A stretch of 33,226 nt of DNA from an uncultured Opitutia bacterium (GTDB taxonomy: Bacteria > Verrucomicrobiota > Verrucomicrobiia > Opitutales > JABJCN01), in the NCBI GenBank assembly GCA_913048125.1, contig CAJWWL010000006.1:1-33226 (forward strand), read 5' to 3'. This document shows positions 17,279 through 26,788 of this stretch, piece after piece. Under the pieces are notes generated by a model that saw nothing but the letters and a program-made list of their open reading frames with translations, was not told the DNA's origin and ran no database searches. How positions within the stretch are numbered: the first letter of the stretch is position 1; each line of letters starts with the position of its first letter. A program made the translations under genes and the position numbers.

Positions 17279-19363
17279 GTGAGTTTGCTTTTTCCACTCT
17301 ACCTACTCGGTGCAGCGGCCATAACTCTGCCAATACTTCTGCATCGTCGTCGTCAGCGCCCAAAAGAACGTACCCAGTTTAGCTCTCTTATGTTTCTTGA
17401 GGCGACACCTCCGCGGGTAAAGACACGAACGAGAATAGAAAATCTCTTGCTGTTGTTTTTGCGCTGTCTTGCCTTTCTCACCCTCACGCTATGCTTCGCC
17501 CGACCATTTCTTCCTAAGCAGGACGATCTTGCTGGTGGTATGATCAATGAGCGAGTTCTGATACTTTTAGATAATAGCGCGTCAATGCGGCGAGAGGGTT
17601 TACAGGAAAACCTTCGCCAGCAATTGACTGAACGTTTAAAGCAAATTGGAGATCGCGATCGCCTCGCCGTGTTCGCTTTTGATCATGAGGTTCGACCTCT
17701 AGTCGAGTTTACTGAGATGGAGGGGTTGGATCAGAAACAACGTAATCAGCTTCTGATTGAGCGTTTAGCTGGAGCGCCTCCCGGGTGGGGCGGTACTCAT
17801 CTAGCTAATGCTTTTATGGCCGCAACAGACTCAATTCTTGAAGACGAGGCTCGGGTTGGAACTCAGACCCTACAGGGAGGACGTATCCTTCTTATTAGTG
17901 ACATGCAGGAGGGTGATCGTCTTGACGAACTTGGTACTTTCGAGTGGCCCAAGAATGTCGTAGTCGACTTGGAGCCAGTTGAAGTAACCAGCACTTCAAA
18001 TGCAGGTTTGATGCTTGCTGCTTCTGAGCAAGGAACTTTGAGTACCGACAGCGGATCAACTCGAGTTCGTATTTGGAACTCAGCAGATTCCAACTTGAAT
18101 AAATTCCGTCTGCGTTGGGATGGGGACGATTCTGAAAGCCCTGAGATTTATGTTCCTTCTGGTAAGAGCCGTGTTGTTAGCGCTCCTGAACGTCATACTC
18201 CAGGAGCCTCCACACTCGTACTCTCTGGGGATAAGCATGATTTCGATAACCGCCTTCATATTGCGCCAGAATTGCCACGTCAGCTCAGTATTGTCTACTT
18301 GGGTGATCGCAAGGAGACTGGCCCAAGTGGTTCACTTTTCTATTTGGAAAGGGTATTCCAGTCTAATCGCTATCTTGCACCGCGCCTGATTTCCTTAAAA
18401 CAACTGCCTGAGCCTGTAGAGTTTCGGTCTGAAGATGTTCACTTGGTCATTGCAGAAAGTCCCATTTCTGAGGTTAACCTTGATTCCTTAAAGCAATACT
18501 TGGAGGACGGACGTACGCTGCTACACATTTTAAACGATGCAGACGATCTCGGAGGCCTCAAATACTTGTGCAAGGCTACAGTTCGACCCGAAGTTGTGTC
18601 TACGCCAATTACTCCGGACGAAAACGAGTTCAATCTGATTCAGGAACTCGATACTAGCCATCCTGTGCTAACGTCTTTTTCCGAGCCTCGATATCGGGAC
18701 TTTACCAAGGTGCATTTCTGGAAATATCGTCCGTGGGCTGAAGGTTATTTCTTAGGGGAATCTGTGCTGGCTCGGTTTGATAATGGTGCACCTGCACTTG
18801 TTGAATTGCCGGTTGGGCGCGGTTCTGTTCTTGTGTTGATGACAAGTTGGCGTCCAGAAGACAGTCAACTTGCCGTCTCCACTAAGTTCTTGCCACTGCT
18901 ATTCAGTGTTTTGGAGCAAAGCGCTGGTGCCTTGTCCAGAACATCTTTGTTCACAACTGGCGAGCAGGTGCCTCTACCGCAGACTCCTCAGGCTGTTGCT
19001 GTTGTGCGACCAGATGGTAAACGTTTTGAACTCAAGCCTGACCAAGAGTACTTTGCTCGCACAAACAACGTTGGATTGTATCAGTTGGAGACTTCAGAAG
19101 CCGAATTGACCTTTGCTGTTAACCTACCTGAAATGGAAAGTAGGACCTCACCAATGAATCCGGGGCGACTGGCTCAGTATGGAGTAAAGTTTGCTGAGTC
19201 TGTACCTGACACCACTACTGAAGAGTTAAAAAAATCTCAGAAACCATTTGCGGAAATTGAGAATCGGCAAAAGCTTTGGAAATGGCTCTTAGCCGCTGCG
19301 TGTGTTTTTTTTCTTCTCGAGACTTGGCTTGCCGGCCGGTTGACCCGTCCGCTGACCGCCTAA
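17279..19363 (+). CDS. BatA-like membrane protein with VWA domain
   Basis: The 694-residue protein starts with the BatA N-terminal domain: LLFPLYLLGAAAITLPILLH (first helix) and IENLLLLFLRCLAFLTLTLC (second helix, about residues 53-72). The VWA domain follows with MIDAS residues Asp98, Ser100 and Ser102 (LLDNSASMR). A beta-rich region and a DUF4159 or amidotransferase-like region (about 330-560) come next. A C-terminal helix LWKWLLAAACVFFLLETWL anchors the end. The VWA domain should face the periplasm. GTG 17279 is chosen because AGAGG lies a few bases upstream, one of the few Shine-Dalgarno-like sites in the window. It follows DUF58 by 49 bases and the large DUF4175 gene starts 15 bases after its stop. 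Confidence 0.88.
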   Translation: MSLLFPLYLLGAAAITLPILLHRRRQRPKERTQFSSLMFLEATPPRVKTRTRIENLLLLFLRCLAFLTLTLCFARPFLPKQDDLAGGMINERVLILLDNSASMRREGLQENLRQQLTERLKQIGDRDRLAVFAFDHEVRPLVEFTEMEGLDQKQRNQLLIERLAGAPPGWGGTHLANAFMAATDSILEDEARVGTQTLQGGRILLISDMQEGDRLDELGTFEWPKNVVVDLEPVEVTSTSNAGLMLAASEQGTLSTDSGSTRVRIWNSADSNLNKFRLRWDGDDSESPEIYVPSGKSRVVSAPERHTPGASTLVLSGDKHDFDNRLHIAPELPRQLSIVYLGDRKETGPSGSLFYLERVFQSNRYLAPRLISLKQLPEPVEFRSEDVHLVIAESPISEVNLDSLKQYLEDGRTLLHILNDADDLGGLKYLCKATVRPEVVSTPITPDENEFNLIQELDTSHPVLTSFSEPRYRDFTKVHFWKYRPWAEGYFLGESVLARFDNGAPALVELPVGRGSVLVLMTSWRPEDSQLAVSTKFLPLLFSVLEQSAGALSRTSLFTTGEQVPLPQTPQAVAVVRPDGKRFELKPDQEYFARTNNVGLYQLETSEAELTFAVNLPEMESRTSPMNPGRLAQYGVKFAESVPDTTTEELKKSQKPFAEIENRQKLWKWLLAAACVFFLLETWLAGRLTRPLTA

Positions 19364-19378
19364 GCCATTCGATGACCT

Positions 19379-22300
19379 ATGCTTGAGAGACATTTAAGGA
19401 TTCGGCTAGCTCCCATTGCTGCGCGTGCGCGCATCTTGGATTTATGGAAGAACCTCGGATGGAGCTGGGGGGTGGCTTTTTTTCTAGCTGCTGCCTTGCA
19501 TTGGTTACGTCAACATGGGGACGCCATGTCCTTTACGCCGCTGGCTCTTGTGCTCATGGTTGGGGTTGGTGGTACGGGCCTTTCATTTTTCCGGTTCACC
19601 CGGTTTTCCCTTAACTATAAAGAGATTGCTTGGAGACTTGTTGAGAAACATCCCGAGGTGCGGTCTTTGGTAATGACCGCCGTTGAGCAAAAGTCTGACG
19701 AAACCAGCGGTCAATTGAACTACCTACAGGAAAGGTTGCTAAGAGAGGCCATCAGTCATGCCAAATCCAATCAGTGGATTCAGACCGTAAGCAGTCAGCG
19801 GCTCCTTTATACGGCAAGCTTTAGTCTGTGGATGGGGATAGGCTATCTTTTCTTCCTCTATCAGGTGATTACTCAGGAACTACCAGTTACTGTTGCACAA
19901 TCTGCCCCTGTTCCGGTTCCAGAAACTATGCCTTTGGCTACAGAGTACATGGTAAATGTAGAGCCAGGTAATACTGAGATAGAAAAGGGTAGTGGTCTTG
20001 TTGTGATGGCCAGATTTGGCGACGCAGTTCCGGAAACTGCTGTTTTGGTACTCGGTGAAGAGTCTGGCTATCCATTGAGACTCCCGATGTCTCGTAACCT
20101 CGGAGACCCCATCTTTGGCGTTCGTATACCAGAGGTCTCCTCCGAGACCACTTATCGGGTTGAGTTTGCAGATGGCGAGTCTCAGAGGTACCGTATTAGT
20201 GTTTACGAACATCCGGCCTTACTCATGGCTGATGCTGTTGTCACCAACCCATTATATTCACGTCTTCCAGACAAGGAGTATAAAGACGTCCGCTCACTCA
20301 GCATGCCTGAGGGTGCAGTAGTTCAGTACACCTTTACATTGAATAAGCCCGTTATGGGTGCATGGCTCACGCCCGAAGATGGAGATGCTATTCGTCTAGA
20401 AGCTGATCAGTCCGGTGACAACATTTACACCACTTCGCTGAGTCCTACAGAATCCGTGCGCTACCAGCTAGATCTGCAAGATGACGATGGTCGTCGCAAC
20501 AAACTTCCACCGAGGTTCAGTATCGACATTCTACCCAATCAGCCTGCAAAGCTGAAAGTGTTATTTCCACGTGGAGACCGGCGAGTTTCGCCTTTGGAAG
20601 AGATTGAGTTTGAGGCAGAGGTATCAGACGACTTTGGTGTAGGCGTCTACGGACTTACCTACTCTCTGCCTGGAGTAGATACCAAGGAACTGGTGCTCGG
20701 GTACCCTAGTCAAGAACCTACCTTCAAGGTCAAGGTGCAGCACATGCTGGCGTTAGAACCTCTCAATGTTGAACCCGACCAGTTGATGACTTGGCACTTT
20801 TGGGCCGAAGATCGAGGTCCTGATGGTAAGGTTCGTCGCCATGAGGGTGACATGTATTTTGCCGAAGTCCGTCCCTTCGAAGAGATCTATCGCCAGGGCA
20901 TGCCTCAGGAGGGAGAAGAGATCCCTGGTCAGGAGAAGAAGCAAATTGCGGAGAAGCTAGCTAATGACCAGAAATTGATTATCAGCGCAACTTGGAAGCT
21001 AAAGCGACAGGCTGATCAGGCGATCCCCAAAACCTACCTTCAAGATGTAGAGTTAGTGCGTCAGTCACAGGCTCAAGTCCGCCAAGAGTCAGAGGAGGCT
21101 ATGGATCAGCTAGATGATCCCGAAGCAGAAGAAATTTTGGGCAAGGCAGTTGAGTTCATGGAGAACGCCATGCAAGACTTAGAAATTGCGGTCGCCAAGG
21201 ATTCGGTCCAGCCTCTAACATCAGCTTTGACTGCTGAGCAGAAGGCTTATTCTCAACTTCTCAAGCTTCGGGCTCGGGAATTCGTAGTTTCTCAAAGCCA
21301 AGGCAAGGGGCAGGGTCAGTCTAGCTCCAGCCAGCGTAATCAGGAACAGCTAGATAATCTTGATATAAAGAAGCAGGAACAGCGCTACGAGACCGCCAAT
21401 CAGAACCAGCGTGAGCAAGACGTTGAAAAGCGGGAGGACAGGCAGGCTCTGAGCCGTCTAAAAGAGCTCGCGCAACGCCAGAATGATCTCGCTGAAAAAC
21501 TCAAGGATCTACAGACTGCTCTCGAAGAAGCCATCACTGCAGATGAGCGTAATGAACTTGAGCGCCAGCTCAAACGCCTTCGGGAAGAACAGCGAAATAT
21601 GCTCTCCGATCTTGATGAGTTGCGTCAGCGTGTACAGAAGCCCGAGAACCGAGAGCGTAACCAGCAGGCTCGCAATCAGCTAGATAAAACACGAGAGAAG
21701 ATGACAAAGGCTTCGGAAGCTTTGCGAGAGCAGAATTTAGAGAAGGCGATAAACTCCTCCACCAAGGCTCAGCGTGATCTAGAAGAACTCGAGGATGATT
21801 TTCGTAAGAAGGTGGCTAACCGCTTTTCCGAAGAGATGCGCAAGATGCGCTCTGACGCTCGTCAACTTGACGATTCCCAAAAGCAACTTGCTTCCGACCT
21901 TCAAAAGAAGCAGGAGTCAAAGGGGCGACGTCTTGTGGATGATGCTGATGACAGGAATTTGGCCCAGCGAGCCGAGCAGCAAAAGTCCCAAACTAGCGAA
22001 TTGCTTAAGCAGATGCGAGAGGTTACTGAGCAATCTGAGGAATCTGAGCCGCTTCTTTCTCGTAAGCTATACGAGTCTCTACGCAAAAATGGTTCGGGTC
22101 AGCTCGAGAAGAGTCTCCAAAACACCAGCGAATTGCTCAAAAGAAGTTTTCTGCCTCAGGCGAGTGAAGCCTTGCAGGCTGCAGACAAAGGAATCGCTGT
22201 TCTTCGTGAAGACGTGGAGAACGCAGCTAAGAGCGTTCTTGGTGATCCTCGCGAATCACTCCGGCGAGCAAAGCAGGAACTTGAGGAACTTCAAAAGAAT

Positions 22301-23194
22301 GTTCAGGACGAGTTGACCAGAAAGAAAGCTGAAAGCGGGAGGAGCAGCACCGAAGAGAATGAGTTGTCAAATCCACAAAATGATGACGGCCCAGATGGGC
22401 TAACTAACCTAGGTGAGGGTAGGGATAACAGCAAGCTTGCTAGCAAGACTAGTAGGGAACTTGGTCTGGAAGCTTCTGATTCAGATGCTGTCCAACAGAA
22501 GTCCTTGGATGCGCAGGCGAACAGCCAGAAACAGCCATTAAACCAGCAAACTTCTGAAAGTGGGGAAGGAGAGAACTCTGGGCAGCCTTCATCCTCCCAG
22601 AAACCCAGCGGAGAACCACAACATTTTTCTGAGATTGATAATTCGGAGAACCAGCAGGTGAACAACCAAGGTCAAACTGTTCAGTTGCCTGAAGATCTTG
22701 GGTCACCGCAAACTAATTCACAAAGCCCTTCACAAGGTGGTCGGGTGGCCGATCAAAATACTGCTGATCAATCTGGTCCACCTCAGAAAACCCAGTCTCA
22801 ACGCGGACAGAGTGGGAATCAGAATCCATTCGAATCTTTCGGCGGTAATACTGGTGGCCCCATGACTGGTCGTAACTATCTTCAGTGGTCAGACCGGCTC
22901 AGGGATGTTGAGGAAATGGTCGAGTCAGAGGAGCTTCGTAATAAAGTGGCAGCTATTCGCGATAAAGCCCGAAGCTTTCGTCGAGACTTTAAGCGTCACG
23001 GTAAGGAGCCTGAGTGGGATTTAGTCAGCAAAGAAATACTTGAGCCCCTAGCTGAAGTTCACGGACAAGTACGTGAAGAATTACTCAAGCTTGAGTCTGA
23101 AGTTTCCCCTGTTCCAATCGACCGGGACCCAGTTCCAGAGCGCTTCTCTGATCTCGTCGAGAAGTATTACAAAGAACTTGGCCGAGGTGAGTAG
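19379..23194 (+). CDS. Large DUF4175-like membrane protein with extended coiled coil
   Basis: A 1271-residue protein. Three likely membrane helices lie at about residues 29-44, 52-71 and 142-165. Residues about 180-510 look like beta-sandwich repeats exposed to the periplasm. From about 520 to 985 there is a long Gln/Glu/Lys/Arg-rich coiled coil (for example ERNELERQLKRLREEQRNM). Residues about 987-1160 are a low-complexity Ser/Gln/Asn/Gly linker, and 1165-1271 form a short helical end domain (YLQWSDRLRDVEEMV). The order matches DUF4175 proteins found next to MoxR and BatA-like genes. It is the last gene of the cluster. Such a long coil could span the periplasm. No catalytic motif is seen. 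Confidence 0.84.
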   Translation: MLERHLRIRLAPIAARARILDLWKNLGWSWGVAFFLAAALHWLRQHGDAMSFTPLALVLMVGVGGTGLSFFRFTRFSLNYKEIAWRLVEKHPEVRSLVMTAVEQKSDETSGQLNYLQERLLREAISHAKSNQWIQTVSSQRLLYTASFSLWMGIGYLFFLYQVITQELPVTVAQSAPVPVPETMPLATEYMVNVEPGNTEIEKGSGLVVMARFGDAVPETAVLVLGEESGYPLRLPMSRNLGDPIFGVRIPEVSSETTYRVEFADGESQRYRISVYEHPALLMADAVVTNPLYSRLPDKEYKDVRSLSMPEGAVVQYTFTLNKPVMGAWLTPEDGDAIRLEADQSGDNIYTTSLSPTESVRYQLDLQDDDGRRNKLPPRFSIDILPNQPAKLKVLFPRGDRRVSPLEEIEFEAEVSDDFGVGVYGLTYSLPGVDTKELVLGYPSQEPTFKVKVQHMLALEPLNVEPDQLMTWHFWAEDRGPDGKVRRHEGDMYFAEVRPFEEIYRQGMPQEGEEIPGQEKKQIAEKLANDQKLIISATWKLKRQADQAIPKTYLQDVELVRQSQAQVRQESEEAMDQLDDPEAEEILGKAVEFMENAMQDLEIAVAKDSVQPLTSALTAEQKAYSQLLKLRAREFVVSQSQGKGQGQSSSSQRNQEQLDNLDIKKQEQRYETANQNQREQDVEKREDRQALSRLKELAQRQNDLAEKLKDLQTALEEAITADERNELERQLKRLREEQRNMLSDLDELRQRVQKPENRERNQQARNQLDKTREKMTKASEALREQNLEKAINSSTKAQRDLEELEDDFRKKVANRFSEEMRKMRSDARQLDDSQKQLASDLQKKQESKGRRLVDDADDRNLAQRAEQQKSQTSELLKQMREVTEQSEESEPLLSRKLYESLRKNGSGQLEKSLQNTSELLKRSFLPQASEALQAADKGIAVLREDVENAAKSVLGDPRESLRRAKQELEELQKNVQDELTRKKAESGRSSTEENELSNPQNDDGPDGLTNLGEGRDNSKLASKTSRELGLEASDSDAVQQKSLDAQANSQKQPLNQQTSESGEGENSGQPSSSQKPSGEPQHFSEIDNSENQQVNNQGQTVQLPEDLGSPQTNSQSPSQGGRVADQNTADQSGPPQKTQSQRGQSGNQNPFESFGGNTGGPMTGRNYLQWSDRLRDVEEMVESEELRNKVAAIRDKARSFRRDFKRHGKEPEWDLVSKEILEPLAEVHGQVREELLKLESEVSPVPIDRDPVPERFSDLVEKYYKELGRGE

Positions 23195-23242
23195 GGTACA
23201 CTCTGATTGTTTTTCAAAAGCTCACGGGCATTTTGGAAAAGT

Positions 23243-23257
23243 GTCCATATGATGGAC
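23243..23257 (-). terminator. Possible terminator hairpin for the antiporter gene
   Basis: A perfect 6-bp inverted repeat with a 3-base loop (GTCCAT-ATG-ATGGAC) lies about 19 bases downstream of the antiporter stop and between convergent genes. In the minus-strand direction it is followed by AC and then TTTTCC, a short U tract. The stem is only moderately stable, so this is a weak call. Confidence 0.33.
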
Positions 23258-23275
23258 CGAGAATCGAACTATTTC

Positions 23276-26200
23276 CTACACACTCGAGCACACGTAAATG
23301 CGAGATCCAGCGTCAATTTGTGCGGCTGATGCATCCAGTAGTGCGGGTGCGTCTACGACTTGGCCTTCTCCAATGGTAGCGCGGCCAGCCACCAAGATGG
23401 CAACCTTTCCGTAAAGATCTTGGCGAGCAGACTCTTCAACGCTTTCGACTTTTCCTTCCGAGATCCAGCGGCGAAGCTCTAGTTGAGTCCAGTCTCGATA
23501 AGGTTCCTTGGCTGCGAGAATGTTTTCAGCGAAACGTGCACCAGCAGTGCGCCAGAGACTTTCGGTCAGCTCTTTGGATTCACTCATGATGGACTGCATG
23601 TCATCAGAAGAAAGCCAGACTGCAGTTACTCCAGTATCCGCCATCACATTGGCCGTTCGTGGGATGCCTGCTAGTACGGCCATTTCTCCAATAACACTAC
23701 CTCGACCAAGGATATCGATAACGCGATCTTCAATGGCAACTCGGACACTTCCACGAGTGATCACAATGAGTCCATCACCTGGATCTCCTTGGTTCATTAG
23801 CTTATCATCTGTCTGGTAGGTCTTTTCCTGAGCTGCACTGATAATCTTCTCAATTACAGAGGTCGGCATACCTTGTAGCCAGGTGACTTCGCGTAGAACT
23901 TCCTGCGAAGTGGGAACTTTTAGTTTAAGCGGGTTGTCCATGATGGACTTCATGCGTTCCTCCACATCGTCAAGCATGCGGGTCGCCTCATCTGCCTCGA
24001 TGGCTCCCTGCTTCTTCATCTTTTTGATGGTAGCTTGTTCGTGATTTAAGATGGAGCGTACCGCTTGCTTCGTCTCGATGCTGACCGTAATGTCAGGGTA
24101 CTTCTCCTGCATGTCCTTGATGTAACCAAGAGCCTCTAAGCGGTTGGAGTCGATTTCCTTGAGAAGGATACTTTTAATGTCTTCATCTTGTACGCTGTCG
24201 TCGATGCTGAGACTCAGCGAATCGACCAACTTCTTCACTTCGTCTTGAGCAACAACAAATCCCTTTGCTGCATCATAAGAAGCTGCTAGGCGATCGTGGA
24301 AGTAGCCGCCGAGGAAAGGAACTCCTTGCAGTGCATCCAGCGGAACTCCCAAGAAAGAAGGGGAGCCACACACATCCTTAAGGTAGTTTCTCTCCGTAAG
24401 TGGAGCAGTGCCGTTAAGATCAAGAACTTCACTGACATTTCCAGAGAGAGCATTGACAGCCTGAGGTCCAAGTAGCCCAGCACCAAATTGGTTCCAGTAG
24501 CTGGCTTTTTCTTTTTCGAGAAGTCTTCTTCTTGCTTCTGCGAGGGTGTCAATATTTGCCTTTTCTGCTTCCGAGACATGAGGAACATCCATTTCTGGAA
24601 GGTAGTTGCGCACTCGACCCCAGCTGGCACCACTCAAGAATCTATCGTTCTTAAGTAAATCCATTTCGTTTTCTGCGCTTCGTTCTACAGTCTGTGCGGC
24701 CTGTCCCATCATAAGGGCTTTGACTGCAGGAATCTTGGTGAGACCAAGTCCGTTAACCACCAACTTTACCGTGGTTGCATTAACGAGAAGTGTAAGTAGC
24801 ACGATTCCAGAAACAAAGAAGAGAAATTGGTCCCGGATAGTTTCTGGAATGGGGTTAGGTCCGGAGTAGTTACCTACGTGAAGGTGATCGTTAGCGATGA
24901 CAAGCGCAAGTGCTAGACCGATGGCTCCCCTGAGAGCTCCCCACCATACCACGATTGCATCCTTTCCTGGGAGTCCATAGCCGGCAGATTTCATCCGCAA
25001 GTAATAGACGCCCATATTTGCCGCACGAACGACATGTATGATGACGTAGATGATACCGAGCATCAACAGATTAGTGCCAAGGTTGTCCAGAGCTACGCGC
25101 TGGGCTATGACAACCCCAACGATAATAAATATCAGCACATTGCAGATGAACGCCGCAAATTCGATGAATTCATGGAGGAAATGCTCTACCTCAGGGCTGA
25201 TTCGAGTTCGGCCAAAGCTCGCCATGACAACACCGAGTGCTACGAGACCAAGCACACCTGATACTCCCATGAAGGTCTCAGCAGCATAGAACGTAAGATA
25301 AGCACCTACGAGTATGATACCGATCTCAATCTCGGGGTCGTTGAACACACGTTTGACCCAGGCGGCAGTAGTTAAGCCAATGAGACCGCCCACGACTGCT
25401 CCAGCCGCACCAATCTTTATGAAACCGAGTGCCGCGCTGCCTAAGCTCCAAGTCTGAGCACCCACTATAACAAGCAGGAGTACGACAAATACGACTATGG
25501 CAGTACCATCATTGAGCAATGACTCGCCTTCAATTAAGGTGCCTAGCTTCTTGCTCGCCCCTAGTTCTTTAAGCAGGGCAACAACAGCGACTGGGTCTGT
25601 TGCACTTGCAATACCGCCAAAGAGCATACAGAGGAACCATGCCATTGCCTCTGGCGATGGGTAGGTGAAGTTCTCTTTGTATAAGCCCAAACTTCGATGA
25701 ACTTCCTCGAGGCTAAAGTTTTTCCACGCCTCCAAACCAAGATTAGGTGCTTGTACGCAAAGCCACAGTAATCCACCAGTCATGAGGGTGGCGGTGATGA
25801 TCCCCGGACCTGCCATCCAGAAGGCATTCTCAACAGACTTCTTGAAGGTGTGCATATCAAGAGCAAATGCGGCTTCAAAGATGAGAACTGGCAAGAAAAC
25901 GTAAAGAATAAGGTGGGGGTCCATCTGTGCGCCCCAGTGAATTGCGCCTATTATGTATTCTATAATTTTGGCGAAAAACCCTTTCTCTTCATGGCCACCG
26001 TGAGAAGCTGAATGGGTATTATCGGGGTGTGCGTGGGCATGATGGTCATGTGATTGACCATGACCTTCTGCACTAGGCGCATGAGAGGTATGGGTTACAG
26101 GAGTTGGCTCAGGTTGTGGCGGGGGTGTTACTGCTGTAACTGGGGCTCCTGGTGCTGGAATTGCAGCATATGCAGCTTGCAGACCTGGGTATGTAGATTC

Positions 26201-26707
26201 GTAGAAATCCCAAGCATCCTTTTCGTCGAGCAGATTGCGAAGCGCCTGCATATGCTCGGTGTCAGTCTGGAGCAGTTTCGGATCTTTTGGATTACGAGAC
26301 TGCAGATGCGCCTTGAAATCATTTATTAGCTTTAGGATTACAGGGCTAATTTGGGCTGTTCCCGCAGAGCCTTCTGGTCCATGACTGCCATGTCCCGTAT
26401 CATGGGAGGGCTCAGCATGATGGCCGGTATCGTGATGGGATTCTGTCTGCGGGTGACCTGCGTGTCCATGACCATGACCTTCATTGCTCGCGTCCTCCTT
26501 CGGCCGAGTCAATGCGCCCATGACCAAGCCAATGATTAGTAGAAATACCGTGAAGGGAAGGGGTATGCCGGGAAAGATCTTTAAGAAGTGCTTTGATGCG
26601 GCACCGATCGTAAGGCATAGAATCAGAAAAAGTAGTCCGTGTAGGTAGTTGAGACCGCCATCGGCGGAAGCAAGTACAGGCAGGTTAGTGAGCATTAGGT
26701 CTGTCAT
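23276..26707 (-). CDS. CPA1 Na+/H+ antiporter with His-rich insertion and cyclic-nucleotide-binding domain
   Basis: A 1143-residue membrane protein of the NhaP/NHE (CPA1) family. Two helices (about 21-64) precede a 185-residue insertion with two histidine-rich stretches (about 77-110 and 205-240, about 11 His each). The transport domain follows: FLPVLIFEAAF (271-281), SATDPVAVVALLKELGA (368-384), EGESLLNDGTAIVV (393-406) with the conserved Asn399-Asp400, and WWGALRGAIGLAL. A long cytoplasmic region ends in a cyclic-nucleotide-binding domain (about 955-1045) whose phosphate cassette IGEMAVLAGIPRTANV (from 1006) keeps the Gly-Glu and Arg residues. The layout and length recall plant SOS1 (about 1146 residues). 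It should exchange cytoplasmic Na+ for H+, perhaps under cyclic-nucleotide control. A good promoter lies upstream at 26753-26781. Confidence 0.92.
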   Translation of the reverse strand: MTDLMLTNLPVLASADGGLNYLHGLLFLILCLTIGAASKHFLKIFPGIPLPFTVFLLIIGLVMGALTRPKEDASNEGHGHGHAGHPQTESHHDTGHHAEPSHDTGHGSHGPEGSAGTAQISPVILKLINDFKAHLQSRNPKDPKLLQTDTEHMQALRNLLDEKDAWDFYESTYPGLQAAYAAIPAPGAPVTAVTPPPQPEPTPVTHTSHAPSAEGHGQSHDHHAHAHPDNTHSASHGGHEEKGFFAKIIEYIIGAIHWGAQMDPHLILYVFLPVLIFEAAFALDMHTFKKSVENAFWMAGPGIITATLMTGGLLWLCVQAPNLGLEAWKNFSLEEVHRSLGLYKENFTYPSPEAMAWFLCMLFGGIASATDPVAVVALLKELGASKKLGTLIEGESLLNDGTAIVVFVVLLLVIVGAQTWSLGSAALGFIKIGAAGAVVGGLIGLTTAAWVKRVFNDPEIEIGIILVGAYLTFYAAETFMGVSGVLGLVALGVVMASFGRTRISPEVEHFLHEFIEFAAFICNVLIFIIVGVVIAQRVALDNLGTNLLMLGIIYVIIHVVRAANMGVYYLRMKSAGYGLPGKDAIVVWWGALRGAIGLALALVIANDHLHVGNYSGPNPIPETIRDQFLFFVSGIVLLTLLVNATTVKLVVNGLGLTKIPAVKALMMGQAAQTVERSAENEMDLLKNDRFLSGASWGRVRNYLPEMDVPHVSEAEKANIDTLAEARRRLLEKEKASYWNQFGAGLLGPQAVNALSGNVSEVLDLNGTAPLTERNYLKDVCGSPSFLGVPLDALQGVPFLGGYFHDRLAASYDAAKGFVVAQDEVKKLVDSLSLSIDDSVQDEDIKSILLKEIDSNRLEALGYIKDMQEKYPDITVSIETKQAVRSILNHEQATIKKMKKQGAIEADEATRMLDDVEERMKSIMDNPLKLKVPTSQEVLREVTWLQGMPTSVIEKIISAAQEKTYQTDDKLMNQGDPGDGLIVITRGSVRVAIEDRVIDILGRGSVIGEMAVLAGIPRTANVMADTGVTAVWLSSDDMQSIMSESKELTESLWRTAGARFAENILAAKEPYRDWTQLELRRWISEGKVESVEESARQDLYGKVAILVAGRATIGEGQVVDAPALLDASAAQIDAGSRIYVCSSV

Positions 26708-26752
26708 GGCGCGGCGTATCTGCTGGGGTTACCAAAAAAACAGTGATTGGTT

Positions 26753-26781
26753 ATGATAGATTCTTAAGTTAGCTACAACAA
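26753..26781 (-). promoter_or_regulatory. Predicted sigma-70-type promoter of the antiporter gene
   Basis: On the minus strand TTGTTG (26781-26776) and TATCAT (26758-26753) are separated by 17 bases. Both boxes match the consensus at four or more positions and the spacing is ideal. The start of transcription would fall about 40 bases before the antiporter ATG. It lies in the 81-base gap after exbD, so the antiporter need not depend on the upstream operon. Confidence 0.5.
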
Positions 26782-26788
26782 AATAGTA

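Noticed and set aside
21795-22316. Plus-strand frame of 173 codons within the DUF4175 gene
   Set aside because: It is an out-of-frame shadow of the coiled-coil region with no domain or start signal of its own.
21280-22860. Repetitive Gln/Ser codons as a DNA repeat array or CRISPR
   Set aside because: There is no fixed period or conserved repeat unit. The pattern comes from low-complexity coiled-coil coding sequence.
26000-26480. His codon-rich stretch as a separate metal-binding protein or frameshift artefact
   Set aside because: The frame is continuous with the antiporter on both sides, and the flanking helices are in phase.
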